Assembly (NCBI GenBank): GCA_005883765.1
Contig: VBAQ01000050.1
Coordinates: 1 to 35,034 of the forward strand
Direction of reading: 5' to 3'
Source: Bacteroidota bacterium
GTDB lineage: Bacteria; Bacteroidota; Bacteroidia; Chitinophagales; Chitinophagaceae
DNA length: 35,034 nt
Shown: piece after piece, positions 1 through 7,518 of the stretch
Position numbering within the stretch: the stretch's first letter is position 1
Layout: every line of letters starts with the position of its first letter
Program-made: the position numbers and the translations under genes
Notes under the pieces: generated by a model
The model's input: only the letters and a program-made list of their open reading frames with translations
Told to the model about the DNA's origin: nothing
Databases searched by the model: none

Positions 1-1
1 C

Positions 2-172
2 GTTCGAACTTTCTCTACCACCAATCCAACGCATAAAAAAGATTTTAAGAGTTATAATTATTTTAAAGGTGGCATTATTAGCAAGGGATTGGGCGCTGCA
101 TTTGAAAAGGTACCAGACCTGGTGGAAAAATACCTGCGGTCAAAGAATCAGAAACCTGAGCCCGTAGCTTGA
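2..172 (+). CDS. C-terminal end of an unidentified protein
   Basis: An open frame enters from the left edge and ends at TGA 170-172, giving 56 residues. The tail contains a GGIISKGLGAAFEKVPDLVEKYLR stretch split by nothing unusual, and ends in a hydrophilic KNQKPEPVA tail. I do not recognise the family from this fragment. It runs in the same direction as the permease downstream, but a terminator-like palindrome at 206-225 and an opposing small gene separate them. Confidence rests only on frame openness up to the edge and the terminator that follows. Confidence 0.55.
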   Translation, partial: VRTFSTTNPTHKKDFKSYNYFKGGIISKGLGAAFEKVPDLVEKYLRSKNQKPEPVA

Positions 173-205
173 CCCTCGCCCAGTAAAATGTTACTTATGC
201 AAAAT

Positions 206-225
206 GGGATCTTTTAAAAGGTCCC
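206..225 (+). terminator. Palindrome, possible terminator of the first gene
   Basis: GGGATCTTTT pairs with AAAAGGTCCC over 10 positions (one G-T pair), leaving a tight TTAA centre, and is followed by GTCTTTATG. It lies 34 nt after the stop of the gene at the left edge. The T-tract is weak, so this may equally be a bidirectional terminator shared with the opposing gene ending at 263. Confidence 0.45.
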
Positions 226-262
226 GTCTTTATGTATTTCCATTCTCAAAATCACGATCGGG

Positions 263-496
263 CTAGACTAAATCTGTATTCTCTTCTCCCAGTCTTGCCG
301 TTTCTCCCTCATCAAGATCATCATTCTTACTCTGGGCAGTAAACTCGGCATCGTCCATCATGTCTTTATCTGCCTCCTGATGTGCATTTGCGTTTTTTTG
401 CTTTTGCTCAGGGCTAATTTCACCCGGCAATGGATATTCATGATGGGGTTTTTTATTTCTTTTGCCGGTTTCTTTGTTTTTTTTATCGTGCTTCAT
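263..496 (-). CDS. Small highly charged hypothetical protein
   Basis: This encodes 77 residues, starting with a Lys-rich stretch (MKHDKKNKETGKRNKK), followed by PLPGEISPEQ and an acidic C-terminus (DDAEFTAQSKNDDLDEGETARLGEENTDLV). There is no membrane segment, signal peptide or cysteine, and the composition predicts disorder. I do not recognise a characterised family, although short charged proteins of this type are common in Bacteroidota. No opposing gene explains the frame, and it ends close to the terminator-like palindrome at 206-225. It is transcribed divergently from the permease at 600. Confidence 0.6.
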   Translation of the reverse strand: MKHDKKNKETGKRNKKPHHEYPLPGEISPEQKQKNANAHQEADKDMMDDAEFTAQSKNDDLDEGETARLGEENTDLV

Positions 497-599
497 ATGT
501 ATTATTTACAAGAATGCTGAAAAATTTATGCCGCAATTCAGATCAGATGAAGTATCACAAAAGATAACTCATAGATAAATCGAATATTTTTATGCCACC

Positions 600-1943
600 A
601 TGTTCCGGACCAGCTCATCCTACAAGAGATTAAAAATACTTCCACTTGCGGCTGTAATATTTCTCACTGTTTCTGGCGGGCCTTATGGATTGGAACCTTT
701 ATTAAGCTATGGTGGTAAAAATGGTGCATTGCTATTGTTGATCCTGACACCGTTGGTGTGGGATGTGCCAACCATTCTTATGGTCATGGAACTGAACAGC
801 ATGATGCCTGTGAATGGCGGTTATTATCAGTGGGTAAAACGTGCACTCGGAATTCGATGGGCATGGTATGAAGGCTGGTGGACCTGGTTATACACTTTTG
901 TCGACCTTGCCATTTATCCTGTGCTTTTTGTCGAGTATGCTTCATTCTTTTTTCCGGAGATAGCCGAATACAAGATACCAGTGTGTCTTGCGATAATCTG
1001 GGCAGGCGCCGGCCTTAATATATTAGGTATTGTGCCGGTTGGGAGGATCTCACTGTTGCTAAGCGCCGCGGTTGTAGTGCCATTTATTATTCTTTTTGGA
1101 ATTCATCTTTCTCATCACAATACTTCATGGCATATTCCCTTGCTTTCATTGAAGGGAATCGGTTTTTCTTCGTTAGGCATGGGATTATATACTGTGATGT
1201 GGAACTTTATTGGCTGGGATAACATAACTACATATGCGGGCGAGGTAAATAAGCCGGTAAAAACTTACTTCATTTCGATATTAATGGCTTTCGCATTGAC
1301 GTTCGCCATTTATTTCATTGCTGTTATTATAGCGTTAGCTTCCGGCATTGATCTTACAATGCTAAATGATGAGGGATTTCCCGCGTTAGGAGACATAGTA
1401 GGAGGAAGATGGTTGGCGCTGATCATCGCGGGTGGTGGCATGGCAAGCGCGTTAGGTTTGTTTTCAGCAGTCCTGCTTTCTATTTCAAGAATTCCAAAAG
1501 TTATGGCGGATGATGGACTTCTTCCCGAAAAACTTCATGCGCTACACCGCAAGTATAAGACTCCTTACATATCGATCATCATCAGTGCAATAATTGTAAG
1601 CGGAATGATATTATGGACATTTGGTGACCTTCTGATCATAGATATAACGTTATACGGCGGAGCGTTGTTTCTCGAATTTGTCAGCCTAATTAAATTCAGG
1701 ATCATTGTCCCCCGAGAACGAAGACCGTTCAAAATTCCTTTGAATGTTGCCGGGCTTTGCGTCTTATTTTTACTGCCCATTGGTGTTTACACAATTGCAC
1801 TCAGCAGTGCGTTTTCGTTGTCAGGCAAAATGCTCACTCCTGCATTGTTTGCAATAGCCTCCTTACTTTCCGCGGAGGTGATATGGAGAATAATCTCGTG
1901 GAGAAAGAAGATATCAAATTTACGATCTCAAACTCATCACTGA
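600..1943 (+). CDS. APC-superfamily amino acid or polyamine permease
   Basis: This is an inner-membrane transporter of 447 residues with about 12 hydrophobic segments, the usual size and topology for the family. The first segment carries the glycine-rich helix-break FLTVSGGPYGLEPL (residues about 21-34), which is where APC transporters bind the substrate backbone. A second hallmark is the MMPVNGGYYQWVKRALG stretch at about 67-83. The GGYYQWV and MWNFIGWDN motifs recall the plant and bacterial polyamine or general amino-acid:H+ symporters rather than LysP-like permeases, but substrate cannot be read from sequence. The ATG at 600 follows GCCACC and places only about 13 residues before the first helix. 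It stands alone, with no same-strand partner. Confidence 0.85.
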   Translation: MFRTSSSYKRLKILPLAAVIFLTVSGGPYGLEPLLSYGGKNGALLLLILTPLVWDVPTILMVMELNSMMPVNGGYYQWVKRALGIRWAWYEGWWTWLYTFVDLAIYPVLFVEYASFFFPEIAEYKIPVCLAIIWAGAGLNILGIVPVGRISLLLSAAVVVPFIILFGIHLSHHNTSWHIPLLSLKGIGFSSLGMGLYTVMWNFIGWDNITTYAGEVNKPVKTYFISILMAFALTFAIYFIAVIIALASGIDLTMLNDEGFPALGDIVGGRWLALIIAGGGMASALGLFSAVLLSISRIPKVMADDGLLPEKLHALHRKYKTPYISIIISAIIVSGMILWTFGDLLIIDITLYGGALFLEFVSLIKFRIIVPRERRPFKIPLNVAGLCVLFLLPIGVYTIALSSAFSLSGKMLTPALFAIASLLSAEVIWRIISWRKKISNLRSQTHH

Positions 1944-2058
1944 TCACTTTTCAGGGAGACCGGAGTTAATTTCCTCTATAGTTTTCTTTACAAATTCCTG
2001 AAGTCGTGTTTCCATTAAAAATATTTTTAATTAACGTTTCCCTTACTTATTTTGATGA

Positions 2059-2329
2059 AGAGAATATACTATCCTCTTCCATGAGTCGGCGGTCTTATCC
2101 CATTTTTTGGTGAATGCAAAGGACAGGGAATATCAATTTTGGGAAAGAAATCCATTGTCCATTGACATTTTGGTCGGAAAACGTTTTAAAACAGAAACTG
2201 AAGTATCTACACGAAAATCCGGTAGGGGCCGGCTTATGCCAGTTTCCTGAAGAATATAAATATTCATCCGCGTTATTTTATAAGACTGGAATCGATAACT
2301 GGGGATTTCTGACTCATTATCGCGATTAA
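2059..2329 (+). pseudogene. Frameshifted C-terminal remnant of a REP-associated (Y1) transposase
   Basis: Two adjacent frames together rebuild the end of a RAYT/IS200-like transposase. Frame one (from 2059) reads ...FLVNAKDREYQFWERNPL, the typical stretch after the catalytic region. Frame two (to TAA 2327-2329) reads VLKQKLKYLHENPVGAGL, then PEEYKYSSALFYKTG and GFLTHYRD, the family's standard ending. The switch falls in the run of T at 2168-2171, so one or two bases were gained or lost there. The catalytic HUH histidines and tyrosine, which lie further upstream in the family, are absent: a stop at 2056-2058 closes the frame and nothing transposase-like is visible before it. It is therefore a truncated, inactive copy. 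Confidence 0.85.
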
Positions 2330-2650
2330 TATTTTCAATTGTTGGTGTTGTGGTTTAGAACGGATGTGATCTAATTTCGAACACCAACGACGGCGTAATT
2401 TTAGTTGAAAAAGATGATCCTCGAGCCGAGGCAGTAATTTCATGTATCTCCAACCTTGCCGAGATCTGGGGCCCCTTACCTTTTCGAAGCTCTATTAGCT
2501 TCAAATGCCAAGGCAGCGGCGCAGTTTGAAGAAAAAATATTTTAACCAAAGCGGTTAATGCCAGAATGCCAAGGTGTCAACAGACCCCTGTCGTTAGCTA
2601 TACGATTACGTAAAAACTAAACAGGCTTATTCTCCTTGAAAGAGTTGGAA
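2330..2650. other. Intergenic stretch after the transposase remnant
   Basis: About 320 nt without a gene I can defend. On the plus strand an open frame with no start codon (2359-2529, 56 residues) has protein-like composition, including GVILVEKDDPRAEAVISC and NLAEIWGPLPF. It begins directly after an in-frame TAG, so it could be the tail of a decayed gene brought in with or broken by the transposase. No terminator or promoter motif stands out. Confidence 0.3.
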
Positions 2651-3124
2651 CTAATAGAACGTTCCGTACAATTTCTTTTCTCGGTGTTTCTTATAGTAGT
2701 AAGAAATTATCACGAGAACTATCAATAAACTAATTGATATTGAAAAAAAAGGATTCGTGAACAGATACAATCCAAAAGCTATAACTGCATATAGAAATAT
2801 TATTACTTGTGGAGTAAAATACGCAAATCCTAAATACCTATCATAGTAACTAGTCGTTTTTTTGAGATGTGTAAAATACAACTGTATACTTTTTTCTGAA
2901 CTCATCTCATTTAGCGATGCATGAAACTCATCAATATACTTTGATATACTTTCATAAACCCATTCCTGATCTTCATTTTTTACATCTCGCAGATGATAAA
3001 TTAAATTCGAAAGAGTTTTAAGTCGAAAATACTTCCGAAATTTCTTATCGGGAATTGACGAGGCAAGTTGCTGATATTTGCTGAACAAGTTTTCCATCTT
3101 TTTGTCTATACTTAACTGCTCCAC
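2651..3124 (-). CDS. Hypothetical protein with a C-terminal membrane hairpin
   Basis: The first about 100 residues are soluble and probably helical (many Lys, Glu, Tyr). They are followed by two closely spaced hydrophobic segments at about 106-124 and 127-143, then a basic tail (YYYKKHREKKLYG). This two-helix C-terminal hairpin would anchor the N-terminal part on the cytoplasmic side. I do not recognise the family; it superficially resembles small SLATT-type membrane proteins, but I cannot show homology. The frame opens with GTG at 3124; an ATG nine codons later (3097) is an alternative start. The AT-rich codon use and its position beside a transposase remnant suggest accessory DNA. Confidence 0.6.
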   Translation of the reverse strand: MEQLSIDKKMENLFSKYQQLASSIPDKKFRKYFRLKTLSNLIYHLRDVKNEDQEWVYESISKYIDEFHASLNEMSSEKSIQLYFTHLKKTTSYYDRYLGFAYFTPQVIIFLYAVIAFGLYLFTNPFFSISISLLIVLVIISYYYKKHREKKLYGTFY

Positions 3125-3165
3125 TTTTTATTTATGTTTAAGCACTTTTTCTAAATCCTCATTAT

Positions 3166-3244
3166 GCCGACGCTTTACGCCGGCATCTCTGAGGGGTCTA
3201 ACACTCCTCAGAGTAGTGCGACCCGATATTCATCGTCGCGACTC
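3166..3244. repeat. Cluster of three hairpins, REP-like
   Basis: Three consecutive palindromes fill the gap between two minus-strand genes. The first is GCCG at 3166-3169 with CGGC at 3181-3184. The second is CTGAGGGGT at 3189-3197 with ACTCCTCAG at 3203-3211, a nine-pair stem with one G-T and a 5-nt loop. The third is GAGT/GCGAC at 3211-3222 with GTCGC/ACTC at 3235-3244. There is no run of T after them. The chained hairpins look like REP/BIME-type extragenic DNA, and a RAYT transposase remnant, the enzyme class linked to REPs, lies about 840 nt away. Confidence 0.5.
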
Positions 3245-3265
3245 ATTCCTCATCATGCAGCCCAT

Positions 3266-4354
3266 TCAAAGTCTGGTGATCTCAACTAACACATCATTGT
3301 TGCCACCATTACTCGTGCATATATACACTTTGCCCTGTGGAGAAATGCAAAGATCACGCAGGCGCCCCCACTGATCTTTAAAAAAAATTTGTGTTTGAAC
3401 GATCGAGCGGCCATCATCACTTAACTTCATTTGCCTGACGCTACTGTTTTTTAATGTCATCATCAGCAACGAATTTTTCCATTGAGGAATTAGATCATTG
3501 TTGTAGTAATCAAGACCGCAAACGGCTATCGTGCTGTTGCCGCTACTCCAGATTGGTTCTTTGATATTATTCGCTGCGCAAAAAGATAATTCTGATCCGT
3601 CACAGGGCCCTTTGACATCGGGCCATCCATAGTCACGTCCCTTTTCAATGATGTTTAGCTCGTCCTCTATGTCAGGGCCGTGTTCGGAAGAATATAAGAT
3701 GTTATTGACCATGACGAGTCCTTGCGGATTACGATGGCCATAAGTCCACACGGGATTATTTGGAAAAGGATTGTCTGCGGGAATGGTTCCATCAATATTC
3801 AATCTTAAAACTTTACCATTGAGGGCATTGATATTTTGCGGTGAGCTTTGATCCAGGGCGTCACCGGTGGTCATGAATATTTTTGGGTTAGATTCATTGG
3901 TGATCCACAGCCGGGAGCCATCATGGTTGGTGTTTGCTTTTATCCCATCCAATAAAACCATGGGATTGTTCAATGTATTGTTTGCGTAAGTATACCTGAC
4001 AAGTTTTTCCTGGTAATTGCCGGCTTTACGATAGTCATAAACAACATATAAGAAACCATTTTGAGCAAAAGCAGGATGCATCGCCATGCCCAGCAAACCT
4101 CCTTCGCCGAGGGATTCAACGTCGGGAATTGTAAATGAAAATGTGATGTCGCCATTCGCGGGATCAATGCGGCTTATCCTGCCGCCACGTTCCGTCATCC
4201 AGATGTGATCATCCTTTCCCCAAATTATTTCCCAGGGGAAATTAAGTCCGGTTTTTACAATGCGATTGCTGCTTGTGGGCAGAGCAGGAGACTGGTTGTT
4301 TCTGCAAGCTATGCAGACAAAAGTTGCCAACAGTGGAAAGAGAATTTTTTTCAT
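3266..4354 (-). CDS. PQQ-dependent aldose sugar dehydrogenase (GSDH family) lipoprotein
   Basis: This is a 362-residue member of the glucose/sorbosone dehydrogenase family, six-bladed beta-propeller quinoproteins related to E. coli YliI that oxidise aldose sugars in the periplasm. Family landmarks are visible in order: GLNFPWEIIWGKDDHIWMTE (about 36-56), GGLLGMAMHPAF (about 86-97), NHDGSRLW with the catalytic-type histidine (about 143-150), YGHRNPQGLV (about 204-213) and SSEHGPDIEDELN (about 221-233). The N-terminus is a signal peptide ending in FVCIAC, so Cys17 is a likely lipid anchor. A TAnnTTTG element 18 nt upstream supports the ATG. It is monocistronic by spacing (103 nt to the upstream gene). 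Whether the host makes PQQ cannot be seen here. Confidence 0.88.
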   Translation of the reverse strand: MKKILFPLLATFVCIACRNNQSPALPTSSNRIVKTGLNFPWEIIWGKDDHIWMTERGGRISRIDPANGDITFSFTIPDVESLGEGGLLGMAMHPAFAQNGFLYVVYDYRKAGNYQEKLVRYTYANNTLNNPMVLLDGIKANTNHDGSRLWITNESNPKIFMTTGDALDQSSPQNINALNGKVLRLNIDGTIPADNPFPNNPVWTYGHRNPQGLVMVNNILYSSEHGPDIEDELNIIEKGRDYGWPDVKGPCDGSELSFCAANNIKEPIWSSGNSTIAVCGLDYYNNDLIPQWKNSLLMMTLKNSSVRQMKLSDDGRSIVQTQIFFKDQWGRLRDLCISPQGKVYICTSNGGNNDVLVEITRL

Positions 4355-4372
4355 ATCCCTACTTGTCTATCC

Positions 4373-4380
4373 AAAGTTAC
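4373..4380 (-). promoter_or_regulatory. -7 element of the sugar dehydrogenase
   Basis: On the minus strand this reads TAACTTTG, a full match to the Bacteroidota -7 consensus TAnnTTTG, 18 nt before the ATG at 4354. I do not see a TTG at the expected distance upstream, so it is supported by the -7 element alone. Confidence 0.5.
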
Positions 4381-4457
4381 ACCAACTATCATCGATCGCT
4401 TACGCCACGGGTCAACCTGTTTAATTTGCTTGATGAAAAGAATTCCCTGCAATTTTT

Positions 4458-4895
4458 TTAGGCTTTCGACTGTAATTTTTCGGAAATAGCTTCTTCAAGA
4501 TTATCGGGCAAAGTTGAAGCCTCATCATCGATCGCTCGTAATTGGCCCATGCTTGAATCCCATGTGAACACATGTTCAGAGCTTCCATTGAAACTTACCC
4601 GGTAACGGAGCTCGCCGTTGAATTTGAAGGGCGTTGCCTGTACGATATATGGAACGCTATCTACGACAAGATTAAATTTTCTTTCATTTGTAGAAAACGG
4701 TTTTTTTTGCTGTTCGGGTTCAGAGCCGCGGCTCCGGTCAATGTCAGCATTTGTAGTTGACTCCTGCGGATCGGAAGGCCAGCCACCAGTTTCCTTTTTG
4801 TTCTGATTTGATCTTAGCTGCCTTGTAGTTCTTCTAAAACCCTGGCTCCTTTGATTGCTGCTTGTGTGGCGCTTGTTTTTATCTGCTCTTGGCAT
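4458..4895 (-). CDS. Hypothetical protein with disordered basic N-terminus
   Basis: This encodes 145 residues. The first about 70 are polar and low-complexity (many Arg, Ser, Asn, Gln), with no signal peptide, and should be disordered. Residues about 70-145 look folded, with alternating beta-type segments (FNLVVDSVPYIVQATPF, LRYRVSFNGSSEHVFTWD) and an acidic helical tail (NLEEAISEKLQSKA). I do not recognise the family. The ATG at 4895 has GGCATAGG-like sequence on the complementary side but no convincing promoter. It is encoded ahead of the sugar dehydrogenase on the same strand with a 103-nt gap. Confidence 0.65.
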   Translation of the reverse strand: MPRADKNKRHTSSNQRSQGFRRTTRQLRSNQNKKETGGWPSDPQESTTNADIDRSRGSEPEQQKKPFSTNERKFNLVVDSVPYIVQATPFKFNGELRYRVSFNGSSEHVFTWDSSMGQLRAIDDEASTLPDNLEEAISEKLQSKA

Positions 4896-5003
4896 AGGTA
4901 TTTATTTTTTTGGTTATCAAAACACAATTCAAAATAATTGCACAGTAATTATGCCAGAGGAACTGTCAGTCAATAGTCGTTAAGCGTTCGGTCCATGGGC
5001 CAT

Positions 5004-5084
5004 AATGACCAGAGACTTGTGACCAATGACAAATAATTCAGTTACCTTACTTTGGGAATCGCAAATTGTAAATCGCAAATTCCG
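5004..5084. repeat. Two heptad arrays upstream of the aldehyde dehydrogenase
   Basis: 5004-5038 divides cleanly into 7-nt words: AATGACC, AGAGACT, TGTGACC, AATGACA, AATAATT. A second array at 5057-5084 uses another word: AATCGCA, AATTGTA, AATCGCA, AATTCCG. The words are degenerate, but the 7-nt period is exact in both. They occupy the divergent gap between the hypothetical gene at 4895 and the dehydrogenase at 5141. Confidence 0.8.
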
Positions 5085-5140
5085 TTGGGATTAATACCCT
5101 CTATTTAACTTAGAATTTGGTATTTGATTTTTTTTATCAT

Positions 5141-6523
5141 ATGTCAACCAGCTCACTGATCGATACGTTGCAAAAGATGCGAAAATTCTTCAATAGTGGG
5201 GAAACCAGACCCTATAAATTTCGCAGAGAGCAGTTGCAGAAATTGAGATCCGCTATACTGTTTAATGAAAAGAAGTTGCACGATGCCCTGTATGCCGATC
5301 TTAAAAAAAGCCCGGAAGAAAGCTGGGTAGCAGAAACCGGGTTTTTGATCAGTGAAATTAATGCTGCCCTAAAGAATTTACGCCGTTGGATGCGTCCCGA
5401 GAAAACGAAAACGAATCTGGTTAACCTTCCTTCCGCAAGTTATATAATGAAAGATCCCCTCGGCGTCGTGCTCATCATTGGCCCATGGAATTACCCATTG
5501 CAGCTTTTATTTACTCCCTTAGCGGGAGCCATTGCAGCCGGCAATTGTCTCGTATTAAAATCAAGTGAATTTGCTCCAGCGACATCGGCGATCATGAAAG
5601 AAATCATTGAAGAAAATTTTCCTTCAGAATATATTCTATTAACAGAGGGCGATGGTGCGACCATTGTTCCTGCGATGATCAATGGCTTCCGTTTCGACCA
5701 TATTTTTTACACAGGCAGCACCGCTGTGGGAAAGATCATTTATAAAATGGCAGCCGAACAATTGGTGCCTGTGACGTTGGAATTGGGAGGTAAAAGTCCT
5801 GCTGTGATAGAGGAAGATGCCAACATTAACGTAGCGGCGCGCAGAATTGCTCTAACAACTTTTTCGAACGCAGGTCAAATGTGCGTAGCGCCCGATTATA
5901 TCCTGGTGAATGAAAAAGTGAAGGAACGATTTATTAACGAGTTAGAGCAAGTGGTAAAGAGATTTTATTCCGAAGATCCAGCAACCAGCTATAATTATGG
6001 CAAGATCATCAATGAAAGACAGTTCGACAGGCTTATTAATTATTTGCAGCAAGGGAAAATTGTATACGGGGGAAAATTTGACAAAGCAAAGCTGTACATC
6101 GAACCAACGATAGTCGAAGAAGTGCCCGAAGATGCTCCGCTGATGACGGAGGAGATCTTTGGACCCATCCTTCCCATTATTCCATTCAAAACGTTTGAAG
6201 AAGCAAAAGCAATTATTGATCGGAACCCGGATCCTTTAGCTTTCTATGTTTTTACCGGGAGCAGCAAAAAAGAGAAACAGTGGGTTGAAAATGTCTCATT
6301 CGGTGGCGGTTGCATTAACAATGCAAGCTGGCATTTAACCAACCATCACCTGCCTTTTGGCGGAATAGGCAACAGCGGCATTGGAAATTATCACGGAAAG
6401 AATTCGTTTGAAACATTCAGTCACCGCAAGGCCATCATGAAAACTCCTACCTGGTTTGATCCTGATATAAAATATCCTCCTTTAAAAGGGAAGTTGTGGC
6501 TGTTTAAGAAAGTAATTCGTTGA
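5141..6523 (+). CDS. NAD(P)-dependent aldehyde dehydrogenase, class 3-like
   Basis: This oxidises aldehydes to acids. The 460-residue length and lack of an N-terminal extension match the short class 3 / fatty-aldehyde branch (AldH3, CalB-like). Visible active-site parts are the WNYPL motif with Asn117 (oxyanion), the general-base Glu214 in TLELGGKSP, and the nucleophile Cys248 in SNAGQMCVAPDY; GSTAVGK at about 192-198 belongs to the cofactor-binding Rossmann region. The C-terminal basic-hydrophobic tail (PPLKGKLWLFKKVIR) resembles the membrane-associating tail of the fatty-aldehyde members, so long-chain aldehydes are plausible substrates. I chose ATG 5141 over a TTG at 5117 because homologues start near MSTSSLIDTL. 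It is monocistronic, with repeats on both sides. Confidence 0.9.
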   Translation: MSTSSLIDTLQKMRKFFNSGETRPYKFRREQLQKLRSAILFNEKKLHDALYADLKKSPEESWVAETGFLISEINAALKNLRRWMRPEKTKTNLVNLPSASYIMKDPLGVVLIIGPWNYPLQLLFTPLAGAIAAGNCLVLKSSEFAPATSAIMKEIIEENFPSEYILLTEGDGATIVPAMINGFRFDHIFYTGSTAVGKIIYKMAAEQLVPVTLELGGKSPAVIEEDANINVAARRIALTTFSNAGQMCVAPDYILVNEKVKERFINELEQVVKRFYSEDPATSYNYGKIINERQFDRLINYLQQGKIVYGGKFDKAKLYIEPTIVEEVPEDAPLMTEEIFGPILPIIPFKTFEEAKAIIDRNPDPLAFYVFTGSSKKEKQWVENVSFGGGCINNASWHLTNHHLPFGGIGNSGIGNYHGKNSFETFSHRKAIMKTPTWFDPDIKYPPLKGKLWLFKKVIR

Positions 6524-6629
6524 CAACAGGCAATTGGCAATAAGCAATAGTCAGGAATAAGTAATAATCGCGCCGGAGAGAAAACATTTTGCCCTTTGCC
6601 TATTGTCGATTGCCCTTTGGTCATTGATT
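6524..6629. repeat. Inverted pair of heptad arrays
   Basis: The left arm 6524-6565 splits into CAACAGG, CAATTGG, CAATAAG, CAATAGT, CAGGAAT, AAGTAAT. The right arm 6588-6629 splits into TTTGCCC, TTTGCCT, ATTGTCG, ATTGCCC, TTTGGTC, ATTGATT. Read on the minus strand the right arm is the same kind of GGCAAT word, so the arms face each other around a 22-nt GC-richer loop. The array starts directly after the TGA (6521-6523) of the aldehyde dehydrogenase and runs up to the promoter of the peroxidase. Confidence 0.85.
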
Positions 6630-6633
6630 ACGC

Positions 6634-6663
6634 TTTGCCAATTTGCAAAGTAGAATACCTTTG
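6634..6663 (+). promoter_or_regulatory. Promoter of the glutathione peroxidase gene
   Basis: TTTG at 6634-6637, an 18-nt spacer, then TACCTTTG at 6656-6663: a complete Bacteroidota housekeeping promoter. The -7 box ends only 4 nt before the ATG at 6668, so transcription should begin at or next to the start codon. The mRNA is predicted to be leaderless. Confidence 0.7.
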
Positions 6664-6667
6664 CTGT

Positions 6668-7258
6668 ATGTCAATAAGGCAAAGTTTCTTAAAGGCCATT
6701 TATCCTGTCTTGATGTTTTATAATAAACTGGTCAGGAAAAGATTTAAGGTCCTGAAAAATGAAAGGAAAGCTCAACCCTTTCAATCATTTTATAACCTGT
6801 CGGTACAATTGAATAATGGAAAGGAGCTCAAATTTGATTCATTGAAAGGAAAGAAGATCTTGCTCGTAAATACAGCCAGCGATTGCGGTTACACCGGCCA
6901 GTATGACGATCTTCAAAAACTCTATCAAGATTATAGCGACCGGCTAATGGTCATTGGTTTTCCCGCCAATGATTTTAAACACCAGGAAAAAGGAAATGAT
7001 GAGGAGATCGCACAATTCTGCAAACTAAATTTTGGTGTTACATTCCCGCTGGCAAAAAAAAGTCCGGTGATAAAAGGAGAAGATCAGCAGGAAGTGTTTC
7101 GATGGTTAACAGACAAAACAAAGAATGGCTGGAACAACAAACAACCATCCTGGAATTTTTCCAAGTACCTGGTCGATGAAAAAGGAATATTGACAAGCTA
7201 TTTTGACCCGGCGGTCTCACCCTTGAGTGAAGAAGTGATCGGCGCTGTAAGCGTTTAG
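6668..7258 (+). CDS. Glutathione peroxidase-family thiol peroxidase
   Basis: This reduces peroxides; bacterial members usually use thioredoxin rather than glutathione. The peroxidatic Cys73 lies in NTASDCGYTGQY, a second cysteine (Cys118, in AQFCKLNFGVTFP) is in the position common to the family, and the WNF motif (Trp162, Asn163) is intact. The usual FPCNQF block reads FPANDF, so the catalytic-tetrad glutamine is replaced by aspartate. Residues about 8-22 (LKAIYPVLMFYNKLV) form a hydrophobic helix followed by basic residues, an N-terminal extension of about 35 residues relative to the 160-residue core that may tether the enzyme to the membrane. ATG 6668 is set by the promoter just before it; the frame extends upstream only through repeat DNA. 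Confidence 0.87.
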   Translation: MSIRQSFLKAIYPVLMFYNKLVRKRFKVLKNERKAQPFQSFYNLSVQLNNGKELKFDSLKGKKILLVNTASDCGYTGQYDDLQKLYQDYSDRLMVIGFPANDFKHQEKGNDEEIAQFCKLNFGVTFPLAKKSPVIKGEDQQEVFRWLTDKTKNGWNNKQPSWNFSKYLVDEKGILTSYFDPAVSPLSEEVIGAVSV

Positions 7259-7272
7259 TTAAATTCTGAGCA

Positions 7273-7518
7273 ATGACATACAATGACATCATCGGTACGA
7301 TCGGCGTAGCCTTGATCCTCATCGCGTATTTTTTAAATACCGAGGCACTGATCCCCATAAATGGAAAATTTTTTTACGTCATAAATATCATTGGTGCCGC
7401 GCTCGCCTGCTACGCGTCCTATCTTATTAGTTACTGGCCTTTCGTGATTCTCGAAGGAACATGGACGCTGGTTTCGCTTTATGGATTAATGAGAGCAATG
7501 AGGATCAGGATGACTTAA
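7273..7518 (+). CDS. CBU_0592-like small membrane protein
   Basis: This encodes 81 residues with three hydrophobic segments (about 7-21, 32-50, 53-72). The pattern IGVALILIAYFLNT, then FYVINIIGAALACYASYLI, then FVILEGTWTLVSLYGL is the one seen in the CBU_0592 family of small integral membrane proteins of unknown function. It starts 14 nt after the peroxidase stop, so the two are probably one transcript. Nothing in the sequence indicates a catalytic role; a membrane accessory to the peroxidase is possible but is only inference from the linkage. Confidence 0.8.
   Translation: MTYNDIIGTIGVALILIAYFLNTEALIPINGKFFYVINIIGAALACYASYLISYWPFVILEGTWTLVSLYGLMRAMRIRMT

Noticed and set aside
1944-2015. 23-codon minus-strand frame METRLQEFVKKTIEEINSG...
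   Set aside because: It looks protein-like and recalls the start of trypsin-co-occurring domains, but it is too short and stops at once; it could be a fragment but cannot be supported.
6421-6624. Minus-strand frame through the repeat at 6524-6629
   Set aside because: Its Leu/Pro/Ile-rich product is just the translation of heptad words and antisense dehydrogenase sequence; no start signal.
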